Source: Filosporella fistucella
Lineage: Eukaryota > Ascomycota > Leotiomycetes > Helotiales
DNA length: 64,000 bases
Direction of reading: 5' to 3'
Assembly (NCBI GenBank): GCA_030077755.1
Contig: JAQJZZ010000010.1
Coordinates: forward strand, 1,116,001-1,180,000
A program made the position numbers and the translations under genes. Shown one piece after another: positions 24,438 through 38,289 of the stretch. A model generated the notes under the pieces. That model was not told the DNA's origin and made no database searches. It saw only the letters and a program-made list of their open reading frames with translations. The first letter of the stretch is position 1. Every line of letters starts with the position of its first letter.

Positions 24438-25492
24438 CCTCTTCACCTTTCACCTCATCTGTATGAGATTTGGTACCTGAGCCAAACCCCTGTGCCTCAG
24501 CACGATGGCGCTAGATTATTTTTGGTTTTGCCGCAGAGAACCGCTTTGGAGAGACACCTCGGTCAGCTCAGAAGCTGGACGGAGACGGACTTTCAATTTT
24601 CCGTTTTCCGCCGAACTTTTACCGCAAACCGGAATAGGGTGAGGACGGAGACTCGCACCGCAATAGAATCCACCTCACCCACCCACTGTTTGCAGGCTAC
24701 CTCCACAGACTGCAATATCGTGGCTAAATCCGCACAAAGTTGCAACTGTCTTTTATGTACAAGTATTTGATGTGCTTTTATATATCTCTCTCTTAGCTTA
24801 TTTACTGCTGCATACATACATATGTTTCACATCCACCGAAGTATCGGCTAATGCAGCATCACTTCTGTCACATTGATCGGCCGTCTTTCGCTGTCATCCA
24901 GGCAAACTGGCGTGTGGAAAAGCACCCAGCGTGGGGTAAAAGTCGTTAATGGAGCAGAAGACAGGCACAAAGGTCGGCAGCGCAGCGCCATCGCCCTCGG
25001 TGAAAGCGGCAGGCTGCATTCATCTCTCCATCTTTCTGACCAGCTTCTGCCTACACTTTTCTCTCTTGATAACCTACTCCTTCAATCGCTGATAGTTCTC
25101 TATATTGTTTGAAGTTGCACAACCACTCACTACACTCTACACTCTGCCCTGCTACCATTTTGACCATCGACCCCGCCGCCCTTGACCTGAAGGACGTCAA
25201 AACTTACGATCTCCGATTACTTAGCCTATTCCACACTCCGGTGTGAGGCCGCCCGAGGTTTAGAAGAAGACACTGACACGACGACCTGTTCCCCACAGAG
25301 GGACAGACGTCCTACTTTATAATCGCACCACTCCCGCACTTGACATTTTACTTCATCAATTCTTACCATCCTTCTCAGCTTGTTGGCATAATTCTCACGC
25401 CTGCAACACCACTATCTGCCAGCCGCGATCAGACAAGGCCAACATCAAGCAACCTGTCACAATCCTGTCCTGATAGCATATTCAATTCATAA
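24438..25492. other. Divergent promoter region and long leader
   Basis: About 1 kb between the metaxin-like gene (-) and the small gene at 25493 (+). The second half (24870-25490) is pyrimidine-rich with several short upstream open frames and looks like a long 5' untranslated leader. No further gene seen. Confidence 0.4.
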
Positions 25493-25762
25493 ATGGAAGC
25501 TCCACTATCATCGCCTACCTTGAATGGGCATCCGAAGACCCAACACTCATACTTCTCTCCTGCTACGGCTTCTACACAATCGAGTGGGCCCTCATCTGCA
25601 CCGCAAACTCAGCAGCAACCTCAGCAACCCCCGCCACCAACTCAACAACGGTCGACGGACACGACGTCACCGTTTCTCAGAGACTTCAACCTTGTCGCCG
25701 AAGCAGCAAAACGTGCACAGATGGCCGTACTAATGCGGGATTTGGAGGGAGTTGCAATCTGA
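25493..25762 (+). CDS. Small conserved-looking fungal protein (89 aa)
   Basis: A single exon with a clean ATG after a long leader. The first 60 residues are Ser/Thr/Pro/Gln-rich and low in complexity (QTQQQPQQPPPPTQQ). The last 28 residues form one amphipathic helix: FLRDFNLVAEAAKRAQMAVL followed by MRDLEGVAI. Such a short helix-only tail behind a disordered region suggests a peptide-like partner-binding protein, but I cannot assign a function. Codon composition changes abruptly at the stop, and downstream open frames do not extend it. Confidence 0.6.
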   Translation: MEAPLSSPTLNGHPKTQHSYFSPATASTQSSGPSSAPQTQQQPQQPPPPTQQRSTDTTSPFLRDFNLVAEAAKRAQMAVLMRDLEGVAI

Positions 25763-26720
25763 TCCAGGCTGAAGCAATTTCTCTGTGTGGTTCGGAGCAC
25801 ATTTTCTATACAAGCTAGGGCGGGAGTATGTTCGATTACATTGGATTTCTAGGACGTAACCATTGGGTAGAGGGACAATTTGACTTTGAGCATGGGATGG
25901 TGGAAACTATGGAGTATCTTATTGCGATTGCTGCAAAGCATTTGCTGGCGTATTTGTGGACCCGGAGTTCTGGGTGGGATGGGTCGGGTCAGCATCACTT
26001 ACTTTTGCTATGATAAGAGGTATAGATAGTGCTAGCAGTGGGAATAGCGTCTAGATCATAATTAATATCAGACAAGCTACCCTTAATCTGAGGACCAACG
26101 AGCTCAATATTTTAAGTCTATGCGCTATAGGCCTTTCTTTAGGCTCTTAAACTCCCAAACCCCCTAGGACAATTAAGTCCGATTAAATACCCACAATCTC
26201 TGGAAATTAAGCTTAGGTATATTAGCTTACACGAAAGTGGTACTCATATAATCTAGATATTATACAGAATTAGTCAAGTATCAAAATATTTATAATATTT
26301 ATAAGGTACAACTTGGCCTATTTGGCTTTGGTGTGAACATAAACTCGACTAACATGACACAATTTGATAGTTGTATTCTTCGAGAACATGCTAAAAACTC
26401 GGATGACTGATTTATGCCTATGAACAACAACACGGATCCAGCTGTCGCCGCTTGGGCGTCCAGCCCAGTCTAAACTACACAATTGACGAAAGCCCTTGTC
26501 GATGTCCGCCTGAAACCCATTGCCGTCCCAAATACCACTCCGCTGGCTCCATTCCATTCAAACGAATAATGGCATCGAGAATCATAAACACATTGCTCTC
26601 TTCGGAAAGAGTAGTAACTAATTTGCCAGCCCTGTACACCTATCCACTATGCTGTATGCTGAGTTGAGAAAACCAACGCCTGAAATCCGAACCCATGTCT
26701 GTAGGAAATGCTGCTCCTTC
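25763..26720. other. Convergent intergenic region containing MITE-like copy C
   Basis: Holds the 3' side of the 89-aa gene, the AT-rich element at 26099-26347, and the 3' end of the RanBPM homologue. A 61-codon open frame at 25828-26013 has no other support. Confidence 0.5.
26099..26347 (+). mobile_element. MITE-like element, copy C (right end degenerate)
   Basis: The left end is intact (CGAGCTCAATATTTTAAG). The interior matches copies A and B, including AAGCTTAGGTATATTAG and ATCAAAATATTTATAAT. The right end has lost most of its inverted repeat: it reads AACATAAACTCGAC where copy B has the full repeat. The right boundary is therefore approximate. No duplication is identifiable. Confidence 0.65.
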
Positions 26721-29700
26721 CTATGACCCAGGTCTAGGTTCAACGAAATCTCTTATATTTACGAATGCTCCCGGCCCTCCTGATTCACTGAGATCTTCAA
26801 GTAGGACGCAGGTTTGTTGGTACATCTTTTCAAGAGCTGTGGTTGAGGATTTACCCAGAGATACTGCTACACATTAACATACTTCAAATGACAAGATAAA
26901 AGTGACAACATGGACCTACATAATATTGCAGAATTCAACTCTTCAGCCACAGCTAAGCGACCATCTGGATGGAGAAGATGTGCCACTTCCTTTGTATTTG
27001 TTGGGTCTTGATACGCCATCAAAGCAAATGCGTCTCTCAACGATTTCTGAACTTCTCTACGAGGATCATCTTTGAATTCCGCTTGAAGCCCCTGACCATA
27101 CGCTATCGTCTCATGAAGGAGCTGCTGATATTGGATTTCGGTTGAATCCTCTGTGTCCATTCGATCCCATGTATTGTTCTGCGACTGGTGATCGTCCAAG
27201 TCCATGTCATGGTTGATGATATCGTCATACCAGTCTCCATTATGGCCAACGTGCTTCTTAGTTCCATTCGTAGGACCGGCGTTCTGCATTTCAGCACCTT
27301 GTCGAATCATTTCGATAAATCTTCGACACCGAAGTCTGAAATAAACGTGTTCATTGTCTTTCAGAACATTTGGGTAGAACAAGTTGATATATTTCAACGC
27401 CTTTTCGATATCACCCGCCAATACAGCGGCTCGAATTCCTATCAAGTGTTAGAGCCACTGTTGCAAAGTTCTTATAATATAACCTCACTCTGTCGATGGC
27501 CAGCATCTTCGTCCTCCTTTACATCGAGTCCCTGTATTATTGCGTTTGGGTCCAGATTGAGAGCTTTCTTCTCAGCATGGACCTCTTCTGCAAATGCTCG
27601 AGCTGTCTCAACGAAGCCGTCATGCTTGAGGAACTGAAGAACCTTTTGATTGTCAGTCGAAGACACAGTTTTGGTAGCAAGTCAGCATACCAGAGATTGC
27701 ACAATGTCCGTTTCAGTTAAAGGTGGCGCTAGTTTTGCTGTGCTAGTTCCTTCGATTTCCTGTCGAATGATGTCCTTCTCGAGCTGTTTTTCTCAGTCAG
27801 TCATTTTCCTTATATCTATTAACAAGTTTTGTAAGAGAAGATCGTCTGCAGAGAAGATATTGTTCTATTCATGTTTCCAAATGCAACTAATTTGGGCGTG
27901 TTCGGTTCTGAAAATCCGTCCAGGTCGATGTTCTTCGATCACTGAACCCAGATAATTCGCAAATGCTTGTCGACCGAATGAATGCAACCCAGTGGTGCTT
28001 CATCCCTACTCATTCTCATTCATAGACGATGCAGCGGCTCCTCATACGTGTGATTTGTACCATGCTGTGTCGAAGCAACTTCGCCCGCCCGCTCAACACA
28101 GTAGAGTTGATAATCTTCCTGCGGGAGAATTCGCATGGCAATAAGATCAGTAAGCCGGCTTTGAATCTCAACATCTACAGAGGATTCAAATGCTACTGTG
28201 CGAGAAGGAGATGAGAATACCAAGCTTCCGGGAATTTCATCATGGTTCGTGCCAAGTCCTTCCCGATTCTGCATGCCTGGAATGAGCCTCCAGTCGCGCG
28301 ATAGTGACAGTTCTATCGTGGGTCGGGGTTCCAAAGCTTGTTCGTTCAGCAGGCGAAAGACGTTCCCTCTACCGTATTCCACTTCTGGTCCACGACTTTG
28401 CTGTATAATATTTGCACTACCAGACCCGCCAGCCCTGTCGACTGCAGCTACTGGCAATGCCGTCAGACGCACGTCGACCAAGCCTTCCATGATCGAGGGC
28501 ACTGCTTTAGAGTCTCGGATTTTGGTTGCCTTGTTGATGGCTTCTTGGATTCACTGACAGCCCTCAAGGCTGGTGAGTTGATGGAGGCCGAAAAATTTGC
28601 GACTTGTCAATCGCCACGATCGCACTTTCTTGGTCCCGGAAACTTCGACGCATGATGTTTGCATTTGACTTCGATCTTGTCCAGTGAGGCTGTAATCGAT
28701 GTGGTGCTTCCATAACATATGCACTAGGGTCGATGGAATATCTTATGCGTTCCAGAGGTGGAGTTCAACACCCCATCATCCAAATCGATCGCTCATATCT
28801 TCCATAGTCCAAATCACAGGAACAGTGTAGATAAAAACATTGGGAGGGAAGAACAAAAGAAATCAATAACTTGCCGCCATGGTACCATCTATGTCAAAAA
28901 CAAATGGTGTTTGGCCAAAATTGACCCGAATGTGCTCACCCGTCCTCTTCATGCCCACCGACGGATAGAGCTTCCCTTTAACCTCTCGGAAGGCAGTGCC
29001 TCATTAAATGTTAGAAGTCAAGCGAAAGTAGCAATTGGCGGGACTTACCTAAATTTTCCCCATTCTTGGTGAAGAAAGCAGACCCTGTTCTGAAATTCAC
29101 ACCACAACCTATAACATCACCATAAGTAAAAGAAGGCCCATAATGTTTGCCGGTGCTTTGTGAACAAAATGAGTGACCATCATCCCCGTGATATGCCCAA
29201 GATTCTGGCTCCCATCCTGGCAATCTTGATAAAGGTACGTTCTTGCTTGAAAAACCGATGGCAATGGAGCTCCTAGGAACACGTCAAAATTGTACCTCGA
29301 GACTATCTTGAGAAAGCTATACTCTTCTTTCCGTCTGGAAATTATTGTCACTTCAAAATAGTAAATGCCACATTGAGGGGGCATCGAATGGTCTGCTCTA
29401 ATAGCACATGCCTCATGATCCCGCTCGCTTCGGTCTGATTTTGGCCCGTTGAATCTAACTTCCTGCCCTTCTGACTGGACCTCCAAAGCTCCATATTTGT
29501 CTTGAATGTTCCACTTTGACGGTAAAGCAGCCAATGTATCATCCTCAACTGGCGGGGCTTTTTCGATCAGATCGTATGTCATACCTCGGTGTGAAGCTGC
29601 CATCTTCGAATGTAAATTGATGCTACTTGCGCTTGTTGAGAGGGAGCCTGGTTGGGAGGATTGGGCGGATTGAACGTCTCTGTGAGCCAAAAGCCTCGCT

Positions 29701-30131
29701 CGGTGTGCTTCTTCAAGTCTCTCTATGTATTTCGATCTCTTTAAATATGAAGGTACGAAGAATTGGTCGGCGCTTCCGCTGCCATGACCTCCATAAGCCT
29801 GTCCATTCAGAAGTCCATTAAAGGCACTGGAGAAACTGGGTAACTGTGCGCCACGGGCCCAGGAGCCTGACTGCATACCGTTGGCATTAAAATCTATGTC
29901 GAATGATCGATGATCGTGTCGGTGATGTGTGCTCAGGTTCTGATAGCCTTGATCGTAGTTGAAATCGGGATTCAGTAGGTGGGAGAAGGCACCAGATCTT
30001 GCGGGTTGCTGATATGCGGCGCCAGAGACAACTGAGGCATACGATGATCTTCGCGGCATGAATCCGGGAGCCCCAGTCGGCATGCTCGAATCTGGAACTC
30101 CCGGTGAGCCCGAAGGATAGGAATTTGTCAT
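26721..30131 (-). CDS. RanBPM/Gid1 (Vid30) homologue, CTLH/GID E3 ligase scaffold (693 aa)
   Basis: Seven exons: 30131-29323, 29272-29049, 28999-28871, 27791-27691, 27642-27489, 27438-26920 and 26866-26721. All junctions keep frame. Introns are 48-53 bp except intron 3, at 1,079 bp. Domains in order: a disordered N-terminus (~190 aa); SPRY, about residues 215-385 (IYYFEVTII, then [20 protein letters not shown], then [18 protein letters not shown]); LisH ([20 protein letters not shown]); CTLH ([20 protein letters not shown]); and C-terminal CRA ([18 protein letters not shown] to the end). This order is that of yeast Gid1/Vid30 and human RanBP9. Family knowledge: it is the scaffold and receptor-binding subunit of the GID/CTLH ubiquitin ligase, which degrades gluconeogenic enzymes. 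An insert rich in Asp and Asn (about residues 520-560) separates CTLH from CRA. Confidence 0.9.
27792..28870 (-). other. Oversized intron 3 of the RanBPM/Gid1 gene with embedded coding-like sequence
   Basis: The donor is GCGGCAA^GTTATT and the acceptor is GACTGACTGAG^AAAAAC, giving [14 protein letters not shown] across the junction. Introns elsewhere in the gene are about 50 bp. On the same strand it holds a 160-codon open frame (28502-28020) with protein-like composition, preceded by about 55 open codons with one TGA between them, and followed after a short gap by a tail in another frame ([20 protein letters not shown] then a stop). No family recognised. It may be a nested gene with its own small introns, a decayed gene inserted into the intron, or transposon cargo. 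The donor is non-consensus, so its exact position is less certain than that of the other introns. Confidence 0.5.
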
Positions 30132-31576
30132 TTCTTGAGCGTCGGCGTGCTGATGTCTGAATGTTTTCAGTATTACAGGAGATACTCGTAGGTTGAATGA
30201 TCTGAAGGATAGGTACAGATCTGCGTAATCGATAGGTAAAAGAAATGCCCTGTCCCTAGATCTGGTTTGTGATATCGATGACCGGACTAAGGTGGGGACA
30301 AGAGATGTGGTGAATGTTTGTTCATGGCCAGAATATTTGATGAGTGGGTTGGAAAACGGATCAAGGTGCTAGCTCTACCAGAGCTGGAATTCGGCATACG
30401 ATTCCATATTGTAACTTGTATTTGAGGTGGAGTCCAGATCTGGAACATGGGTATAGGTATCTGTAGTGAACAATGAAGGGAAGTGGAAGTGCAATGACAG
30501 TTGCTAAGCTACAAGCGAGCTAGACCCGAGGCTAAGCCCATACAAGTCGTATCAGTGGGGAAAGCTACCTCCTTCGTACCTAGCCACAAGGCACAATAGG
30601 CTTGTCACGAGACAGTCTGCATGATCATTTCACTGTTGATTCACGCCTATAGACACCCCTTAAACATTTACAATGTGATGATGCCTTTGCTCTCATCAGA
30701 GCTGTGAAATAATAAGCTTGGCTGAAGTGTCATCAATCCTCGTGTTATTGTCGAAGTCAATGTAGCAAATATTTTGTCCTACAACCGGACTTGGTAATTG
30801 AAGTTGCTGCGTCATACCAGTAATCACAACTTTCACCGAGAATTAATTTCGAAATATGGTTGGACAGTATTGCCTTAGATCCCAAACCAATAAAGCGTAC
30901 TGCAATATGAAGTCAGACTCCTTGTACGAGAATGGTTCGAACAGGATTGAAATATGATACCCCCTTCGACAAAAACCACGAAAATCACATGTGACGTACA
31001 GCTCTTCGAATCCAATATGTAAGAAATCGAAATGGTCTCAAATACTCGATTTCCTCGACTCAATAAACGCCTCTAGCATGACCTGAGGTATAAATATATA
31101 CTATTTCATCTGTACAAAGGAATGTCACCGCCAAGTTACCAGTGACTATGTCTTCTCGGTACCACGCAAGGTACCCATTTGAAGTGACAGAGAGAGTGTT
31201 GTTTAAGCAGAATTTCTAGGAGAGAAATAGTAGTCACGATTACACCAAACACTTCTGTAGAAATAGCCTCTGCGGACGTCTCTAATTCTCGTGAACAAAT
31301 ACAACGATGCTAGCTATGGTACAATGTCTTTGCCAATAACGCCAAAGCTTGGTCCTTCCCAAAAGTCACCGACGCCAAATAACCCAGTCCAACGCCCTGT
31401 GATTTTCTTTGACGATATAACCACATGATTAAATCCCAGTGACACCTCTAAGCAATTTTTTCCTCCCCATAGACGAACTAGGATGCCAAAATGAGCTTTG
31501 AACCACCTAGCAAATCACCAATGATTTTTGATACAGTTTAAAATGAAATCCAGAGCGATACAGAATAGCAACGGCT
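30132..31576. other. Promoter region of the RanBPM homologue and 3' flank of the Ies4-like gene
   Basis: 1.4 kb with no convincing open frame on either strand. I see no repeats or RNA genes. Confidence 0.45.
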
Positions 31577-32529
31577 TTAGACAGATGTAGCGGCGGTTGG
31601 ATCGATTGGTGCGGACGATGGAGGGAGTGATGGAGCAGGGCTGCTGGCGAGTTGGCCAACGCTGCTGTTCATCTCGACATCGACACCAGTATTGCTCTTT
31701 TCACTCTTTTCACTCTCCATTTGACTGTTGTCCTTGTTCTCCTTGCCGCTGTCGCCAGACGAGGAACCTTCTCCATTGCCCTCGAGTCTGATCTTTGGTG
31801 GTGCGGTCCATCGTGGAATTTCCCAGACCACCCCAGTGAAACTCTTGAGCTTGAAGCTACCCTTCTGCCACTTGCGACAAGGCTTTCCTGTTCTATCAAG
31901 AGCACGAAGGCCTGCATTGATAGCACCTTGGTTTGCCTTTGGGCCGAGTTTATGTGCGGTACCATTTGCAGCTCTCGGAGCAGTGCTAGAATGGTCGATG
32001 GAGCCGTCCTCTCTATACAATAACCATTAGCATGTCATTCTTATTAGGTATATCGGTTGATGAAATGACTCGAGATGGGAGGCAGGCCGACCAAAGAAAA
32101 TCGATTGAGGGGTGTGGGAGCGACGGGGAGTAATACTTACAATCTTGCCTTCTTCTTTGGACCTGGCTTTCCACGAGGTTTTGGTAGTCCATCAGGCCCT
32201 AATGCGATCGTAGATGTCCTCTTGACACCTTTCTTCTTGATGCCTTCGGTCGGTGGTAGCATCAGCGAGGGAACCGGGGTACCGTTTGGGACAGGTGTGT
32301 TCGAGGTGGACTCGGTAGGATTATCGCCATTCGAGCTGGCTGGAACAGGTTGGTTGTTGGACACAGTTGTCGCAGACTCTTTCGAAGGAGATTCTTCTTT
32401 CACGACGAGTGGAACTGGCTCAAAACTTTGCAGAGCCTTTCGCGACAGCTTCAAGGTGATGATCATAGTGCTCTTGGATGACTTCCGTCGAGCGGCGGAG
32501 ACAGTAGAGAGCTTGCTTGGTGGAGCCAT
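31577..32529 (-). CDS. INO80 chromatin-remodelling complex subunit Ies4-like (274 aa)
   Basis: Exon 1 is 32529-32141 and exon 2 is 32012-31577. The 128-bp intron has donor GATT^GTAAGT and acceptor TTGTATAG. Near the N-terminus is STMIITLKLSRKALQSFEP. Further on, RGKPGPKKKARL continues across the intron to the most conserved-looking block: HKLGPKANQGAINAGLRALD, then RTGKPCRKWQKGSFKLKSFTG and WEIPRWTAPPK. These are the features of fungal Ies4 (INO80_Ies4). The linker and C-terminal ~80 residues are Ser/Glu/Pro-rich and disordered. Family knowledge: Ies4 is a small fungal-specific subunit of INO80, phosphorylated in the DNA-damage checkpoint. Nuclear location is expected from the basic KPRGKPGPKKK tract. 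Confidence 0.82.
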
Positions 32530-35269
<2,740 letters not shown>

Positions 35270-35472
35270 CTTGATTAATTAAAAGTGTGTATTGAAGGAC
35301 GAGGTTGAAGAGATCGAATGAATGTGATGGATGAATAAGGGTGCGATATTTTGAGGTTTTTATTCTTGGTATGAAGGTTGGAAGGAAGAAAAGTTTTGGG
35401 CCTTAATGGATAGCTCAAATCCCAGTACTGGTTTAGCGTATTTCAGCCACAGTGTCCCTAATATCAGCATTT

Positions 35473-35479
35473 TGATTGG
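35473..35479 (-). promoter_or_regulatory. CCAATCA box in the divergent cytochrome c promoter
   Basis: The heptamer CCAATCA reads on the minus strand, about 205 bp upstream of the cytochrome c ATG and 270 bp from the ATG of the divergent gene. CCAAT followed by CA is the preferred site of the fungal HAP/CBC complex, which in other fungi controls respiratory genes including cytochrome c. Binding here is an inference. Confidence 0.4.
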
Positions 35480-35748
35480 TGGCAGCCTCTCCAAAGATCG
35501 GAAGAGTCCGGAATGAGTCCGCTGGGTGCCACCTTTTCTCAACTGGCACACTCAATTTCAGTACAGCAGCCGCCAAAGACCGAGGAGCAAAGTCGTATGT
35601 TTACCCACCTACCACGTCTGGAGAAACGAAACATTTTGAAGGCGATGTAGGGCGCCGTACAACTTCAAATTTGGTTTCTTGAGCTTCAGACAGCTGACAG
35701 ACCTTGACGTCTTTCCGTGGTAATTACCTTCATACTGCGAATTCCACA

Positions 35749-36552
35749 ATGCCTCTCACACCCTCTATACCTCGATTTCTGCTGCCTCAAAGAGGTGCAA
35801 TATGGCAATCTCGACTCTCGACACCCATATCAAGGTCGGTCGCAATTCGGCATGCATCCCACAAGAGCCAGAAGAAGCCCACAAAGCCGTTAGTTCTCGA
35901 GAAGCCCACAAAGTTCAATCCTCCTTCACATGGTGCCCGCATCAGAAAGGATGCTCCGAGATATCCAGGGCCTCAATTGTCGGCCGAAGAGCAGGCAGCA
36001 CGAAAGGCAAAGCAGTATCCACATATGATGCCACCGGAAGGGACGTTTAAGCATTGGTTTATCCATAATAAAGCTATTCACGTGTGGATCACTCTGGTAC
36101 GAACTTCACTTCATTATAGATAAATCGAAAGACTGATTTTTTCTCAGGGCACATTGTTTTCACTTGCTATTACTGTGTGGATCACCAACTTCAAGCGCAA
36201 TTCTCCTTTTGCAGACATGCTACCTTCATTTGGAGAATTTGTCTTTCACCCAATCGCCGGGAGCCGAACATTCTTCGAAGTCTTGAAGCTGAATTCTGCT
36301 CACATGACAGCTGAAACGATGGAAAGGAGGAAAAGAAAAGTAGAGGACGTGTCCAAGAGAGCAGCTTACAGAAAAGCACACGGGCTAGACAAAGATGAAG
36401 GCTTTGGTGGCTGGACAGCAAAGACGGATGAGCAAATACTCGGACCCGGAATTCCGGTCGGAGATCACCAGGAAGCCATTCAAGGGACAGAGGCAGAAGT
36501 GCCACTGAAAAGAGAAACCAAGGCTCCGAAAAGATGGTTGGGGATCTGGTGA
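35749..36552 (+). CDS. Predicted mitochondrial single-pass membrane protein (250 aa)
   Basis: Exon 1 is 35749-36096 and exon 2 is 36148-36552. The 51-bp intron (CTG^GTACGA ... TTCTCAG) is phase 0 and falls within the membrane segment. The N-terminus is a basic, Ser/Arg-rich mitochondrial presequence (PRFLLPQRGAIWQSRLSTPI). A Lys/Pro-rich stretch follows, then one transmembrane helix at about residues 110-128 (HVWITLGTLFSLAITVWI). The C-terminal half (~120 aa) is hydrophilic and helical (ETMERRKRKVEDVSKRAAYR). I do not recognise a named family. One-helix topology and presequence suggest an inner-membrane protein, perhaps an assembly factor, but that is inference. Divergent from cytochrome c and ending 61 bp from the convergent RRP42 gene. 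Confidence 0.78.
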
Positions 36553-36613
36553 TCGCTCAGTAGCGAGATATTAAACACTGGGGTATCTTGTTCTGTAAAG
36601 ATAAAATGTACAA

Positions 36614-37741
36614 CTAAGTCAAATCTACAGCATTCAGACCGTCTAATACCTCTTCTGCTACTCCTCCGTTTTCCAACACCTTTTGTATCATGGCTGCAAT
36701 GAGTTTTCTTTTTGCCCCACCTCTAGGTGGCTGCCACACGCCATCTTCTACTATTGTCTCTCGTTGACTAGCAGCTTGCTCGGTTGAGGGTGTAGTCCCT
36801 CCTGTCGCTGTATTCAGAGAATTAGGAACACCAGGAGACGTGAGTCTTGACGGAGGGTCAATTGATCGTACGGCCAGGAGTCTGACATCCCTCGCTGTGC
36901 CAGGAACGATATTCATCCCCGCATCCGTTGCAGTTCTTTCTCCGACTGAAACTGCCAACACAACTTCGGCTACCGCTAATTCCTCCCTGCTTGGATCAAA
37001 AATTATGTTGTCGCTCACTGACATAACGAGAAGCGTGATAAGTGGTCGAGCATATGGCACTCGGTTGTTTCGGGGATAAAGGAAGATCGAAGCGTCCCAG
37101 TCGTCGTTAAATAAAGGATCCTCATCTTCTTCCGATTTCAACTTGGGAATTCTCGTAGATAGCAAGGCAAGATGTGTGGTCAGCGATAACAGGGGAAGTG
37201 GGTATGATAAAGCCTGGGATAACAAGAGAATCTAGAGCGAGTCAGCTCAAGCTTTGATTTTGAGTTCATTTCCACTCACATCCAAGTACAGCTTCCAATG
37301 AAACCTTGTATTAATCCACAAACGGCTTGTAAAATCTCCATCCGCAAGTAACGCCTCGGTCAACATGGCCGCGAAAAATACAGGCATCGTATCATCATCC
37401 CGAACTCCAGGCACCTCAACGTTGATTTCAACCCATTCATTGAGTCCTTGCTTGCTCTCTTCCTCTTCTCCGTCGCTCGTGAGCTCTTCCCCTTGTTGTT
37501 GTCCGACTTTCGATTTTTCTACCTCGATTTTAACTCCTACAATTGCCTCGGTACCATCTGCAAAGCATATTCGGGCACTTCCATTTGTCCCGGGAAGGAT
37601 GCCGGTTTCTGCTATCAGTGGACGAAATTGATCTGGTTCGCGACCATCTGGGCGTATTGGCGGGGTGAGAGAGAGCGATGTGTGAAGGTAGGAGAGCTCT
37701 GCAGGACTCAGCAGCACCTGCTGAGTGGATGAAGGCGCCAT
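36614..37741 (-). CDS. RRP42: Exosome ring subunit Rrp42 (RNase PH-like, 359 aa)
   Basis: Exon 1 is 37741-37280 and exon 2 is 37231-36614. The 48-bp intron (GGAT^GTGAGT ... GCTCTAG) is phase 0. The N-terminus has the RNase PH-family start PPIRPDGREPDQFRPL, followed by GSARICFADGTEAIVGVKIE. The middle block WINTRFHWKLYLDVLLLS-type sequence and DIL-LLSQALSYPLPLLSLTTHLAL match the Rrp42 subfamily. The second half contains FDPSREELAVAEVVLAVSVGE. Family knowledge: Rrp42 is one of six non-catalytic ring subunits of the nuclear and cytoplasmic exosome. Inserts rich in Glu/Ser (about 84-98) and in Thr/Ser (about 285-310) lengthen it beyond the yeast protein. Divergent from the dehydrogenase gene over 548 bp. 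Confidence 0.85.
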
Positions 37742-38289
37742 ATCAAAGCACTTATCAGCAATTAGACAACGTTAGGATTGCCTGAAATCTGGCGAGCTTC
37801 ACGAATTGGTCTGAATTATTTGGAGCAAGTCGAAGTTCAGCCACAAAACATTTGCAGCGGGGACGGGCCCGCATCTTAGGGCGAGGCTACAGCGAGGCTA
37901 GCCTACACACCCCTCCTGTCACCAGGTTCTTTCAATCTAACATTGGGCGTGATCATCCATTGTATTCGAGTCCCGAATTTCCATCAAAACTCGTTCAGTT
38001 GGGGTTTCAAGCATCTTCGCTTGCCCATTTCCTCTTATTAAGTATCTAGATAAGTACAAGATTTTCTTGGCTGAGATCTGGCTTTGAAATCAAATCAAGC
38101 CGTCGGGAGAATGATGCTCCATGGCTTGACGTCCCACCATTGATGTCTCCGAACGTTGATATATCACTTTAAAGGTTCCCCGATTTGCCTTCCACCAATC
38201 TTTCCGAGCTTTCCTACTCGTACAATAGGTCGAGTACTTGAGACATCGAATTAATCTGGGATTGCACACAAGGGTCTTAAACCGACAAA
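37742..38289. promoter_or_regulatory. Divergent promoter between RRP42 and the dehydrogenase gene
   Basis: 548 bp with no supported gene. It must contain both promoters; I see no specific element that I can name with confidence. Confidence 0.4.

Noticed and set aside
28198..28557. Plus-strand 119-codon frame inside the Gid1 intron
   Set aside because: It mirrors the longer minus-strand frame, and its composition (Cys, Met and Ser clusters) is less protein-like.
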